From contig CAKKOZ010000091.1 of assembly GCA_919901335.1 (NCBI GenBank), positions 1 through 30,545 on the forward strand: DNA of 30,545 bases, in the 5' to 3' direction. The translations under genes and the position numbers were made by a program. Origin of the DNA: Nitrospiria bacterium (lineage in GTDB: Bacteria > Nitrospirota > Nitrospiria > JACQBZ01). This document shows, piece by piece, positions 8,545-16,719 of the stretch. Numbering within the stretch: the stretch's first letter is position 1; the number at the start of each line of letters is the position of its first letter. A model generated the notes under the pieces. That model saw only the letters and a program-made list of their open reading frames with translations, searched no databases and was not told the origin of the DNA.

Positions 8545-8573
8545 TTGACCGTAGGCGCATTCGGTGATACGAT
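8545..8573 (+). promoter_or_regulatory. Sigma70-type promoter of the proteasome operon
   Basis: TTGACC (8545-8550), an exact 17-nt spacer and TACGAT (8568-8573) lie between the thiE stop and the arc start. Transcription would begin near 8580, giving a ~37-nt leader. This separates the proteasome operon from the upstream thi operon. Confidence 0.6.
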
Positions 8574-8616
8574 GAGAGTCGAGGAATCTATAGAAGGCTT
8601 CTGAAGGTTTCACTCC

Positions 8617-10347
8617 TTGCGCAATACCGTGAAGCGACTCACGGATCGGCTGTCGGAGAATGAGCCTGCCATGAATAAGCAGATCGAAGAATACGAGCGG
8701 GAGCTCGACAAACTGCACGTCCAGATCCGGTCCATGGAAGAGGAGCTGCGCCAGCTGCGCGTCTCCCGATCCCAGCTCGAACAAGCCCACAAACAGAATG
8801 AAAAATTAGCCGCGACGCTGCACGAGGCGAAGTCCCGGATTGAGGCCTTGCGCGCCGAAGTGGAGAAATTGACGGCGCCGCCGTCCAGCTACGGCATCTT
8901 CTCCAGCGCGAACGAAGACGGCACCGTTAACGTGTATCTCTCCGGCCGCAAGATGAAGGTCAATCTTCATCCCACGATTAAGATCAAGGATCTCCGAAAG
9001 GGTCAAGAGCTGGTGCTCAACGAGGCACTGAACGTGGTCGAGGTCAAGGGATTTGACGGACAGGGCGAAGTCGTGCGCCTGAAGGATCTCATCGGCAACC
9101 GGCGGGCCATGGTGACGCTGCATGCGGATGAGGAGCGGGTGGCCGAGCTGGCCGAGCCGCTCCTCCACGAGAAGCTCAGCGTCGGGGACAATCTACTGCT
9201 GGATGCGCGATCCGGTTATTTGCTTGAGAAACTTCCCAAATCGGAAGTGGAGGAACTGGTTCTGGAAGAGGTGCCGGATGTCGGCTACGAGAATATCGGC
9301 GGGTTGGAAGATCAGATCGAAACGATCAAGGACGCCGTCGAGCTGCCGTTTCTGCATCCGGAACTCTTTGCTCAGCACAAGCTGCTTCCTCCCAAGGGCA
9401 TTCTTTTGTACGGGCCTCCCGGATGCGGAAAGACCTTGATCGCCAAGGCCGTGGCCAACTCGATTGCGAAGAAGCTGGCCCATCTGACGGGGAAAGAGGT
9501 CCGGAGTTTCTTCCTCCATGTCAAGGGGCCGGAGCTTCTCAATAAATACGTGGGAGAAAGCGAACGCCAGGTCCGCGAGGTCTTTCAAAAAGCCAAAGAG
9601 AAAGCGCAGGAAGGGATGCCGGTGATCGTCTTTTTCGACGAGATGGATGCACTGTTCCGGACGAGAGGAACCGGTATTTCGTCCGATATCGAGTCCACCA
9701 TTGTTCCTCAGTTTTTATCCGAGATTGACGGCGTCGAGCGCCTCCGGAACGTGATCGTGATCGGCGCCAGCAACCGTCAGGACTTGATTGATCCGGCGAT
9801 CCTTCGGCCCGGCCGGCTGGATGTCAAGATCCGCATTGATCGTCCCGACAAACAGGCCGCCAAAGCGATCTTCTCAAAGTATCTGTTGCTGGATCTGCCG
9901 TACGATGCGGATGAGCTGGCGAAGGACGGTGGCCATGTGGCAGCGATGCTGGAACGGTTGACGGAAGAAGCCGTGGAACAGATGTACGGCCAAAGCGAAG
10001 AGAACCAGTTTCTGGAGGTCACCTACGCCAACGGCGAAAAAGAGATGCTCTACTTCAAAGATTTCGTCAGCGGGGCCTTGATCGAGGGGGTGGTTTCCCG
10101 GGCCAAGAAATATGCCATTAAGCGCACGATCTCAACGGGCCAAAGAGGCATCCGGGGCGAAGATCTTCTTCGAGGAATGCGGGACGAATTCAGGGAGCAT
10201 GAAGACCTGCCCAATACCACGCAGCCGGATGACTGGGCCAGGATTGCCGGGAAGAAGGGCGAAAAGATCGTCCATGTACGAACGATGGGAGCCAAGCCGA
10301 CCGACCCAAGACGGATCGAGACGATCTCCACGGGCCACTATCTCTGA
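8617..10347 (+). CDS. arc: Proteasomal AAA+ ATPase (ARC/Mpa)
   Basis: Ring-shaped unfoldase that captures pupylated proteins through its coiled coil and feeds them into the 20S proteasome. Of 576 residues, about 20-85 form a heptad-rich coiled coil and about 90-240 the paired OB folds (DGTVNVYLSGRKMKVNLHP, DNLLLDARSGYLLEKLP). The AAA+ domain has Walker A GPPGCGKT (266-273), Walker B VIVFFDEMDAL (about 336-346), a GASNRQDLIDPAILRPGR sensor/arginine-finger segment and NKYVGESE. The C-terminus GHYL matches the GQYL-type tail that docks on the proteasome alpha ring. The start is TTG 8617 (GAAGG 9 nt upstream); ATG 8671 is an alternative that still keeps the coiled coil. It is the first gene of the operon, 21 nt before dop. 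Confidence 0.95.
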   Translation: MRNTVKRLTDRLSENEPAMNKQIEEYERELDKLHVQIRSMEEELRQLRVSRSQLEQAHKQNEKLAATLHEAKSRIEALRAEVEKLTAPPSSYGIFSSANEDGTVNVYLSGRKMKVNLHPTIKIKDLRKGQELVLNEALNVVEVKGFDGQGEVVRLKDLIGNRRAMVTLHADEERVAELAEPLLHEKLSVGDNLLLDARSGYLLEKLPKSEVEELVLEEVPDVGYENIGGLEDQIETIKDAVELPFLHPELFAQHKLLPPKGILLYGPPGCGKTLIAKAVANSIAKKLAHLTGKEVRSFFLHVKGPELLNKYVGESERQVREVFQKAKEKAQEGMPVIVFFDEMDALFRTRGTGISSDIESTIVPQFLSEIDGVERLRNVIVIGASNRQDLIDPAILRPGRLDVKIRIDRPDKQAAKAIFSKYLLLDLPYDADELAKDGGHVAAMLERLTEEAVEQMYGQSEENQFLEVTYANGEKEMLYFKDFVSGALIEGVVSRAKKYAIKRTISTGQRGIRGEDLLRGMRDEFREHEDLPNTTQPDDWARIAGKKGEKIVHVRTMGAKPTDPRRIETISTGHYL

Positions 10348-10368
10348 TCAGTTCCACCGGCAGAAGGC

Positions 10369-11847
10369 ATGATTAAACGCATCCTCGGGACAGAAACGGA
10401 ATTCGGCATTGCGACACGTCATTCGGGGGCGCTCGATCCGGTTTCCACGTCTCTTCTGCTGATTAACCAGTACCCGTACCTTCCTTCCACCCGGGTCCTC
10501 TGGGACTACGAACATGAGAACCCCTTGCTGGATGTCCGTGGGTTTGAGGTCGAGGGGGAGCGGGAAAGACCGGGCCCGGAATACAACCGCCTGCTCAACA
10601 AGGTCCTGGCCAACGGGGGCCGCCTTTATGTGGATGGAGCCCATCCGGAATATTCCACGCCCGAATGCACCCATCCCCGGGATGTGGTGATTTACGAGAA
10701 AGCGGGGGATCGCATCCTTCGTCAGTGCTGCGAGCAGGCCGCCCGGATGAAGGAGCCGAGTCACCTGGTGCTCTACCGCAACAACACCGATGGGAAAGGA
10801 AACAGTTACGGGTATCACGAGAACTATCTCGTGGACCGATCGGTTCCATTCGAGACGCTGATGAAGCAGTTGATCCCCTTCTTTGTGACGCGGCAGATTT
10901 ACGCCGGATCCGGAAAGGTCGGCGCCGAGAATCGAATGCCGCCGGCGCCGTACCAGATCTCCCAACGGGCGGATTTTTTCGAGACCCTGGTGGATCTCAA
11001 CACGATGGTGAAGCGGCCGATCTTCAACACGCGGGACGAGCCCCACGCCGACTCGGCCAAATACCGCCGCCTTCACGTCATCGTGGGGGACGCGAACATG
11101 GCGGAATACTCCACCTATCTTAAAGTCGGGGCGCTGGCGGTTGTGCTGACCATGATCGAGGAAAAGGGGCCGCTGCCGGAGATCGAGCTGGACGATCCGG
11201 TTCGATCCATCAAAGAGGTCTCCAGGGATATCGGCTTAAAATTGCCGATCCGTCTGTCGGACGGGCGAAAATACACGGCCATCGAAATCCAACGGTTTTA
11301 TCTTGAAGCGGCGCATCGTTTCTTCGAGCAATCCGAGGCGGACCCGGGGACGCAGGAGGTCCTGATGAAATGGGGGAGCGTCCTCGACCGGCTTGAAGAA
11401 GATCCCATGCAGCTCTCGCGCGAGCTGGATTGGGTGATCAAACTGGAGTTGATCCGCTCCTATATGGAAAAGAAAAAATGCGGATGGGACGATTCGCGTC
11501 TCGCGATGATGGACCTTCAATACCACGATCTTCGTACGGAAAAGGGCCTGTACGCCGCGCTGGAAAAGGACCACTATGTGGACCGCATCACCACGGATCG
11601 GGAGATCGAGGAGGCCGAGCAGAATCCTCCGACCGACACACGCGCCTATTTTCGGGGGACGTGTCTTAAAAAATTTCCCAAGGAGGTGTATGCGGCCAGT
11701 TGGAGCTCGATCCTGTTTGATCTCGGCAACGCGACCATCAAGAAGGTGCCCTTGATGGAACCGCTGCGGGGGACTCAAAGCCTGACCCGGTCTTTACTGG
11801 AGTCGGCCCGTTCCATCGAAGAGGTCTTGAGCCGCCTGAGCATGTGA
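10369..11847 (+). CDS. dop: Depupylase/Pup deamidase Dop
   Basis: Glutamine-synthetase-like enzyme that removes Pup from proteins and, in Actinobacteria, deamidates Gln-ended Pup. 492 residues. The N-terminal GTETEFG supplies the metal-binding Glu pair (E9, E11). RLYVDGAHPEYSTPEC carries the catalytic Asp (D89). It also has LYRNNTDGKGNSYGYHENYLV, FFVTRQIYAGSGKV, NTRDEPHAD and KKKCGWDDSRLAMMDLQYHD. The ~35-residue insertion before the catalytic Asp, absent in PafA, matches the Dop loop and, with the position before pup, distinguishes it from its paralogue. Because the Pup here already ends in Glu, the deamidase step should be unnecessary and depupylation is the likely role. Confidence 0.93.
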   Translation: MIKRILGTETEFGIATRHSGALDPVSTSLLLINQYPYLPSTRVLWDYEHENPLLDVRGFEVEGERERPGPEYNRLLNKVLANGGRLYVDGAHPEYSTPECTHPRDVVIYEKAGDRILRQCCEQAARMKEPSHLVLYRNNTDGKGNSYGYHENYLVDRSVPFETLMKQLIPFFVTRQIYAGSGKVGAENRMPPAPYQISQRADFFETLVDLNTMVKRPIFNTRDEPHADSAKYRRLHVIVGDANMAEYSTYLKVGALAVVLTMIEEKGPLPEIELDDPVRSIKEVSRDIGLKLPIRLSDGRKYTAIEIQRFYLEAAHRFFEQSEADPGTQEVLMKWGSVLDRLEEDPMQLSRELDWVIKLELIRSYMEKKKCGWDDSRLAMMDLQYHDLRTEKGLYAALEKDHYVDRITTDREIEEAEQNPPTDTRAYFRGTCLKKFPKEVYAASWSSILFDLGNATIKKVPLMEPLRGTQSLTRSLLESARSIEEVLSRLSM

Positions 11848-11858
11848 TTGAACCGGAA

Positions 11859-11883
11859 GGGGGCCGATTTCAGATCGGTCCCT
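11859..11883 (+). other. Stem-loop between dop and pup
   Basis: A strong intergenic hairpin: arms GGGGCCGAT (11860-11868) and ATCGGTCCC (11874-11882), nine pairs with one G-T, around a TTCAG loop. It sits 5 nt before the pup ribosome-binding site GGGAGGTGA (11888-11896) and has no T-run, so it is not a simple terminator. It may act as a processing or stabilising element for a separate pup message. Confidence 0.5.
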
Positions 11884-11902
11884 ACTAGGGAGGTGAAAAA
11901 CA

Positions 11903-12103
11903 TTGTCCAAGCAGGAACACAAAGCCGACCGAAAAAAAGAGGCCGGGAAGAAAGAGGAAGAGGCCGCGGCCGGTTCGAAGAGCGCTGAGAAAGGCAAGAA
12001 AATAAAGGACGATCTTGATAAACTCATGGATAAGATCGATGATGTGCTGGAGAAAAATGCCGAGGAGTTTGTCAAAAATTATATCCAGAAGGGCGGAGAG
12101 TAA
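11903..12103 (+). CDS. pup: Prokaryotic ubiquitin-like protein Pup, Glu-ended
   Basis: Small intrinsically disordered tag joined through its C-terminal Glu side chain to substrate lysines by PafA and recognised by the ARC coiled coil. 66 residues. The C-terminal half (DKIDDVLEKNAEEF, then YIQKGGE) closely matches mycobacterial Pup, which ends in GGQ. Here the last codon is GAG (Glu), so it is made ready for ligation. The N-terminal half is very charged, and I count 16 lysines in 66 residues. The start is TTG, supported by GGGAGGTGA about 6 nt upstream and a 2-nt gap to prcB downstream. The KGGE end and canonical helix argue for true Pup rather than the related UBact. Confidence 0.95.
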   Translation: MSKQEHKADRKKEAGKKEEEAAAGSKSAEKGKKIKDDLDKLMDKIDDVLEKNAEEFVKNYIQKGGE

Positions 12104-12105
12104 CG

Positions 12106-12921
12106 TTGGATTTTAAATCGAAAGGTCCATTTCAAGATCCCGGGTCCAGTTTTTATGACTGGCTGTCGGCGCAACGTCCCGATGTCCTGCCGGGCGTCCG
12201 CCTGCGCGCGGCGGAGGTCGCGATCGAGGGGCCCCGGTCTCCGATGATCTCCCATGGGACGACCGTCCTGGCCATGAAATACAGGGACGGGGTGATCATC
12301 GCCGGCGATCGGATGGCCACGGAAGGCTATCAGGTCTCGGCCCGTCGGATCGAAAAAGTCTATAAGGTGGACGAGCATTCCGCCATCGCCATTGCCGGGG
12401 CGGCCGGGCCGTGCATTGAGCTGGCCAAGCTGTTCCAGACTGAATTGGAACATTACGAAAAATTGGAAGGCGCGGAATTATCAACCGACGGGAAGGCGAA
12501 CAAACTGTCCCAGATGGTCAAAGGGAATCTCCCCATGGCCTTACAGGGATTGGTCGTCATCCCCCTCTTTGTCGGATTTGATCTAAAGCGAAACGAAGGC
12601 CGAATTTTTAAGTATGATATCACCGGCGGACGATACGAAGAAACTGATTATTTCTCGACCGGGTCCGGGGGGAAAGACGCGCGCACAACGATGAAAAAGT
12701 TGTATCAGCTGGGCCTGGACGAGACCGAGGCCGTCCGGACGGCTCTGGAGGCGCTGTATGATGCGGCCGAGGAAGATATCGGAACGGGCGGGCCGGACCT
12801 GATTCGAGGGATCTATCCGACCGTAAAAACGGTGACGGTCAAAGGGGTGACGGACGTTGATGAAAACCAGCTCCGCCAGAGCTATGGGCGTTTGATCGAG
12901 GCCCGGAAGCGAGGGAGTTGA
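12106..12921 (+). CDS. prcB: 20S proteasome beta subunit PrcB
   Basis: Catalytic subunit of the bacterial 20S proteasome. 271 residues. A 51-residue propeptide ends in ISHG before the catalytic Thr52 of TTVLAMKYRDG. The other active-site residues are at the expected offsets: Asp68 in AGDRMAT (Thr1+16) and Lys84 (Thr1+32). YFSTGSGGKDA supplies the conserved SGG region. The start is TTG 2 nt after the pup stop, with GGAG 7 nt upstream. The prcA start follows its stop after 1 nt, giving tight coupling of beta and alpha synthesis. Confidence 0.96.
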   Translation: MDFKSKGPFQDPGSSFYDWLSAQRPDVLPGVRLRAAEVAIEGPRSPMISHGTTVLAMKYRDGVIIAGDRMATEGYQVSARRIEKVYKVDEHSAIAIAGAAGPCIELAKLFQTELEHYEKLEGAELSTDGKANKLSQMVKGNLPMALQGLVVIPLFVGFDLKRNEGRIFKYDITGGRYEETDYFSTGSGGKDARTTMKKLYQLGLDETEAVRTALEALYDAAEEDIGTGGPDLIRGIYPTVKTVTVKGVTDVDENQLRQSYGRLIEARKRGS

Positions 12922-12922
12922 A

Positions 12923-13609
12923 ATGGCCTTGCCGTATTATGTTTCGCCCGAACAGATGATGCAGGACAGGGCGGAGTATGCCAAAAAGGGCATCGCCAAG
13001 GGGCGCTCGAACATTGCGATGGAATATCAGGATGGGATTTTGATGGTGGCGGACAACCCCAGTGTGTCCCTGAACAAGATCTCGGAGATCTACGACGCCA
13101 TCGCGTTCCTGGGGGCGGGGAAATACAGCGAGTTTGAAAATCTGAGAAAGGCGGGCATCCGGCATGCCGATCTGAAGGGCTATCTATACAGCCGGGAGGA
13201 TGTCAGGGCCAAATCGCTGGCCAATGCCTATTCGCAGGCGCTGGGCACGACCTTCAGCCAGGACGTGAAACCCCTGGAAGTCGAGATTGCCGTTGTCGCC
13301 GTGGGTGAGACGGTTCCGGCCGTCGAGATTTATCGAATCTCATTCGATGGCAGCATCACCGATGAACGAGGCTTTGCGGTGATCGGGGGACGGTCCGAAG
13401 CCATCATGATCTTCTTGAAGGATCGTTACAAGGGGGGCTTTCCTCTCTCGGACGCGCTGAAGCTGTGCAAGGAGGCACTGGAAAGCAGTTCGGGCCAGGG
13501 GCTTGCCGTCCCGATGATGGAAGTGGCGGTGCTGGACCGGAATCGTCAGGGCCGGAAATTCCGGCGTTTGACGGCCGATGAGGTTTCGGAACTGGTCAAT
13601 CAGCGGTAG
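12923..13609 (+). CDS. prcA: 20S proteasome alpha subunit PrcA
   Basis: Non-catalytic outer-ring subunit forming the gate and the docking surface for the ARC C-terminal tails. 228 residues. It starts MALPYYVSPEQMMQDRAEYA, matching the actinobacterial YVSPEQ-MRDRA-YA pattern of the gating N-terminus. KGRSNIAMEYQDGILMVADN and AFLGAGKYSEFENLRKAGIR are alpha-type features, and there is no Thr1 or propeptide. ATG with GAGGGAG about 6 nt upstream. pafA begins 10 nt after the stop. Confidence 0.95.
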   Translation: MALPYYVSPEQMMQDRAEYAKKGIAKGRSNIAMEYQDGILMVADNPSVSLNKISEIYDAIAFLGAGKYSEFENLRKAGIRHADLKGYLYSREDVRAKSLANAYSQALGTTFSQDVKPLEVEIAVVAVGETVPAVEIYRISFDGSITDERGFAVIGGRSEAIMIFLKDRYKGGFPLSDALKLCKEALESSSGQGLAVPMMEVAVLDRNRQGRKFRRLTADEVSELVNQR

Positions 13610-13619
13610 CGCGGTGCTT

Positions 13620-14996
13620 ATGAAACAACGCATCTTCGGGCTGGAAAATGAATACGGCTTGATTTTCTCGCCGGACGGGAAGGTCTATCTCCCGGTCGAA
13701 AAGGTCCTGGGTTATATTTTTGAAGGGCTGATCCCGAACAGCTGGCCGTCGAACGCCTTTTTGATCAACGGGGCCCGATTTTATCAGGACACCGGATGCC
13801 ACCCGGAATATGCAACGCCCGAGTGCGATAACATCTTCGACCTGGTGACCCACGACAAGGCGGGGGAGCGCCTGGTGGAAGGGTGCCTGCCCCTGGCCGA
13901 GGAACGGCTCAAAGCAGAAGGGATCAACGGTGAAATCTATATTTTTAAGAACAACACTGATTCCATGGGCAATACCTACGGCTGTCATGAGAATTACTTG
14001 ATGAAGCGGGACGTGGATTTCTGGAAGGTGACGGAACAGCTGATCCCGTTTTTTGTCACCCGTCAGATCTATGCCGGCGCGGGCAAGCTCCTGAAGCTTT
14101 CCGGCAAGATGCATTATTTCATGTCTCAGCGGGCCCAGCATATCCATGAGAAAACCTCCTCTTCCACGACCTCCTCCCGAAGCATCATCAACACGCGGGA
14201 TGAACCTCACGCGGATGCCGAGAAATACCGCCGGCTCCACATCATCGTCGGAGATTCGAACATGTCCGAGTTCTCGACGCTGATGAAGGTCGGGGTCACC
14301 GCGGTCGTTCTGTCGATGATCGAGGAGGGCTTCACCGTTCCCAGCATCGAGCTGGAAGATCCCGTGAAGGCGATCCGGGAGATCTCAAGGGATACCACGC
14401 TCAAACGGCGGGTGAAACTGGAAGACGGCCGGGAGCTGACCGCGATCGAAATCCAGCGGGTCTATTTGGAGCGGGCTTACGATTATCTGGCCTCCACCGC
14501 CGTGGATCCCATCGCGGAGGATATCGTCCGAAAATGGGAGACGACTCTGGGCAAGTTGGAGGAGGACCCGAGACAGTTGTCCCGCCAAATCGACTGGGTG
14601 ATGAAGAAGGATCTGATGATTTCCTACATGGAGAAGAAAGAGTGCGGGTGGGACGATCCTCGGATTCTTATGATGGACCTCCAGTATCATGATGTGAGCC
14701 GGTCCCGGGGGCTGTATTATGTCCTGGAGAAGATGGATATGGCTGAGAAGGTGGTGGAGGAAGAAGACATCCATCTGGCGATGAGCGAGCCGCCCCAGAC
14801 CACCCGGGCCAAAGTCCGCGGCGATTTCATCCGGTTCGCCCGGGAAAAGAACCGTTCTTATACGGTCGATTGGACCTATCTCAAACTCAACGGCTACTGG
14901 GAGGAAACGATCCTCTGCATGGATCCGTTCATCTCATCCGATCGAAGGGTTGAAGAATTGATCGCTACAGCCGCGGGTCACAGATTTTCAAAGTAA
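13620..14996 (+). CDS. pafA: Pup ligase PafA
   Basis: ATP-dependent ligase forming the isopeptide bond between Pup's C-terminal Glu and substrate lysines; carboxylate-amine ligase fold related to glutamine synthetase. 458 residues from ATG 13620. GLENEYG provides E9/E11. GARFYQDTGCHPEYATPECD carries the catalytic Asp at position 57, exactly as in mycobacterial PafA. IYIFKNNTDSMGNTYGCHEN and NTRDEPHADAEKYRRLH follow. It lacks the long insertion seen in the upstream paralogue, which separates PafA from Dop. An in-frame start at 13578 inside prcA is possible, but 13620 gives the family-typical MKQRIFGLE. It is the last proteasome gene. Its 3' end probably overlaps the 5' end of the M23 peptidase gene. 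Confidence 0.93.
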   Translation: MKQRIFGLENEYGLIFSPDGKVYLPVEKVLGYIFEGLIPNSWPSNAFLINGARFYQDTGCHPEYATPECDNIFDLVTHDKAGERLVEGCLPLAEERLKAEGINGEIYIFKNNTDSMGNTYGCHENYLMKRDVDFWKVTEQLIPFFVTRQIYAGAGKLLKLSGKMHYFMSQRAQHIHEKTSSSTTSSRSIINTRDEPHADAEKYRRLHIIVGDSNMSEFSTLMKVGVTAVVLSMIEEGFTVPSIELEDPVKAIREISRDTTLKRRVKLEDGRELTAIEIQRVYLERAYDYLASTAVDPIAEDIVRKWETTLGKLEEDPRQLSRQIDWVMKKDLMISYMEKKECGWDDPRILMMDLQYHDVSRSRGLYYVLEKMDMAEKVVEEEDIHLAMSEPPQTTRAKVRGDFIRFAREKNRSYTVDWTYLKLNGYWEETILCMDPFISSDRRVEELIATAAGHRFSK

Positions 14997-15877
14997 CCCT
15001 TACATCATTCCTTCTGTGTTTTCTCCTCATCATCGGAGGAGTCGCACCGTCCTTTCCCGCCGACGCTTCCCCCCCGTTGCGAACCGAATCAAACCCGGTC
15101 GCCCCCATCCGAATTAAGCAAGGGGACGTCTTCTATTTTTCCATCCAGGCCGGTCCCGGGACCGCGACGGTACAGGGGCGGTTTCGCGGCCGTACGATTC
15201 CCTTCTTTAAGACGGAAGATCCGGAGCGGTTCGGCGCCTTGATCGGTGTGGATCTTGCGGACCCGCCTTCCAAGGAGGATCTGCGGGTGGAGGTTTCCAC
15301 GGAGGCCGGCTCGGTGGAGCGGCATCGGTATGCCGTTGAGGTGCTTCCGGTTCATTTTGCGACGCAGAAATTAACGGTTCCAAAGAACTATGTGGATCTG
15401 GATGAAGAAACGGCCAAGCGGGCCGAGGAGGAACAGGAGAAGATTTTGCAATCGCTCAGCCCCGTGACGGCTGAGCGATTCTGGGCGGGCCGTTTTATCG
15501 TTCCGGTGGAGGGGAAGATCGCGGGGAGCTTCGGCCTGAGACGGATCATGAACGGCCAGGCCCGATCCCCTCACAGCGGTGAAGACATCAACGCGCCCAA
15601 AGGGACGGAGGTCCATGCGACGAACGAAGGCGTCGTTGCGCTGGTGGGGGATTTCTTCTTCAGCGGGAAGAGTGTGATCTTGGATCACGGCCTCGGACTC
15701 TATAGCATGTACTTTCATCTGGATGAGGTGGATGTGGCGGAAGGGGCGAAGGTCCGAAAAGGCGCGGTCGTCGGCAAGGTCGGGGCCAGCGGCCGGGCGA
15801 CCGGGCCCCATCTTCATTGGGGAACGCGTATCAACGGAGCCCGCGTCAACCCCTTCTCCATCGTGAATATCGAATGA
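14957..15877 (+). CDS. Exported M23-family peptidase, start uncertain
   Basis: Predicted periplasmic LytM/M23 zinc endopeptidase acting on peptidoglycan or activating amidases. The C-terminal domain has HSGEDINAPKGTEVHA, GLGLYSMYFHL and GPHLHWGTRINGARVNP, covering the M23 metal and catalytic motifs. The N-terminal part is a beta-rich domain. The first conventional start is TTG 15077, which would give a protein lacking an export signal. The same frame stays open back to 14954 and reads FKVTLTSFLLCFLLIIGGVA followed by PSFPADA, a clear signal peptide with a cleavage site. No ATG/GTG/TTG occurs there. ATT at 14957 has AAGGG 7 nt upstream and is my best guess; ATT 14984 or CTG 15014 are alternatives. 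It would overlap pafA in another frame. The 15077-15877 part is certain, the extension inferred. Confidence 0.75.
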   Translation: MDRYSRGSQIFKVTLTSFLLCFLLIIGGVAPSFPADASPPLRTESNPVAPIRIKQGDVFYFSIQAGPGTATVQGRFRGRTIPFFKTEDPERFGALIGVDLADPPSKEDLRVEVSTEAGSVERHRYAVEVLPVHFATQKLTVPKNYVDLDEETAKRAEEEQEKILQSLSPVTAERFWAGRFIVPVEGKIAGSFGLRRIMNGQARSPHSGEDINAPKGTEVHATNEGVVALVGDFFFSGKSVILDHGLGLYSMYFHLDEVDVAEGAKVRKGAVVGKVGASGRATGPHLHWGTRINGARVNPFSIVNIE

Positions 15878-15887
15878 GGTGTGCGCC

Positions 15888-16667
15888 TTGAAGGTGGCCT
15901 TGACCATCGCCGGTTCGGACCCGACGGGCGGCGCCGGAATTCAGGCCGACCTGAGGACGTTTGCGAATTTTAATGTCCACGGGGCGGCCGTGATCGCTTC
16001 TCTCACGATTCAAAACACCCTGGGGATTCAGGAGGTGGTGAAGATTCCCCCCGATCTTCTCCGAAAACAGATCACGACGCTCCTGGATGATGTGACGGTC
16101 CATGCGGTGAAGACCGGGATGCTCTTGGACGGTGAGACGATCGAGATCGTCGGGGAGCTTCTAAAAAAATATCACCTCACCCGATACGTTTTGGACCCGA
16201 TCATTCGATCGTCTACCGGCTATCCCATCCTCAAAAAGGATGATATCGAGTTATTGAAAACAACATTGCTGCCGCAGGCCTTGCTGGTCACCCCGAATCT
16301 CAAAGAGGCCGAGGCCTTGACCGGGCGGCCGGTCCGGACCGAAAAGGAAATGGAGCGGGCGGCGATCGAGATCCATGCGCTGGGGCCCCGATATGTTCTG
16401 GTGAAAGGGGGGCATCTTGAAGATGGTGCCGCTCTCGATCTGCTGGTGGGGGGTGTAAAAACCCGGCGCTTTCGAAAACCCCGGGTTCAAGGCCGGCGAC
16501 TGCACGGCGCCGGGTGTGTCTTCTCGGCGGCGATTACGGCCGGCCTGGCGGCCGGTCTGAATGTTGAACAGGCCGTTCGAAAAGCCAAGAATTTTGTTCA
16601 TCCGGCCATCCGGTCCGCCGCGTCCGTCGGGAAGGGCCGTCAACTGCTTAATTTAACATCGGATTGA
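15888..16667 (+). CDS. thiD: HMP/HMP-phosphate kinase ThiD
   Basis: Phosphorylates hydroxymethylpyrimidine (and its phosphate) for thiamine synthesis; ribokinase-like fold, 259 residues. It starts MKVALTIAGSDPTGGAGIQA, the family signature, with SLTIQNTLGIQEV, VLDPIIRSSTGYPIL, LVTPNLKEAEALTG, VLVKGGH and the anion-hole end GRRLHGAGCVFSAAI. The usual HGTGC is HGAGC here, with the catalytic Cys kept. TTG 15888 is chosen because GAGGTG (15876-15881) lies at the right distance; GTG 15879 is the alternative. It sits downstream of the M23 gene, well separated from thiSGE but on the same strand. Confidence 0.92.
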   Translation: MKVALTIAGSDPTGGAGIQADLRTFANFNVHGAAVIASLTIQNTLGIQEVVKIPPDLLRKQITTLLDDVTVHAVKTGMLLDGETIEIVGELLKKYHLTRYVLDPIIRSSTGYPILKKDDIELLKTTLLPQALLVTPNLKEAEALTGRPVRTEKEMERAAIEIHALGPRYVLVKGGHLEDGAALDLLVGGVKTRRFRKPRVQGRRLHGAGCVFSAAITAGLAAGLNVEQAVRKAKNFVHPAIRSAASVGKGRQLLNLTSD

Positions 16668-16691
16668 GAAATCAGGCGCCTTCCCAATTTG

Positions 16692-16700
16692 TGCTATACT
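16692..16700 (+). promoter_or_regulatory. Extended -10 promoter candidate
   Basis: TGCTATACT: a TG at 16692-16693 one base before TATACT (16695-16700), an extended -10 element without a clear -35. Transcription would start near 16707, immediately before the GGAGG serving the next gene. Confidence 0.45.
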
Positions 16701-16719
16701 TTAGATGGAGGTTTCAGTC

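Noticed and set aside
11903..12103. UBact rather than Pup
   Set aside because: The IDDVLEKNAEEF helix and the QKGGE end match actinobacterial Pup; UBact-type proteins have a different C-terminal region.
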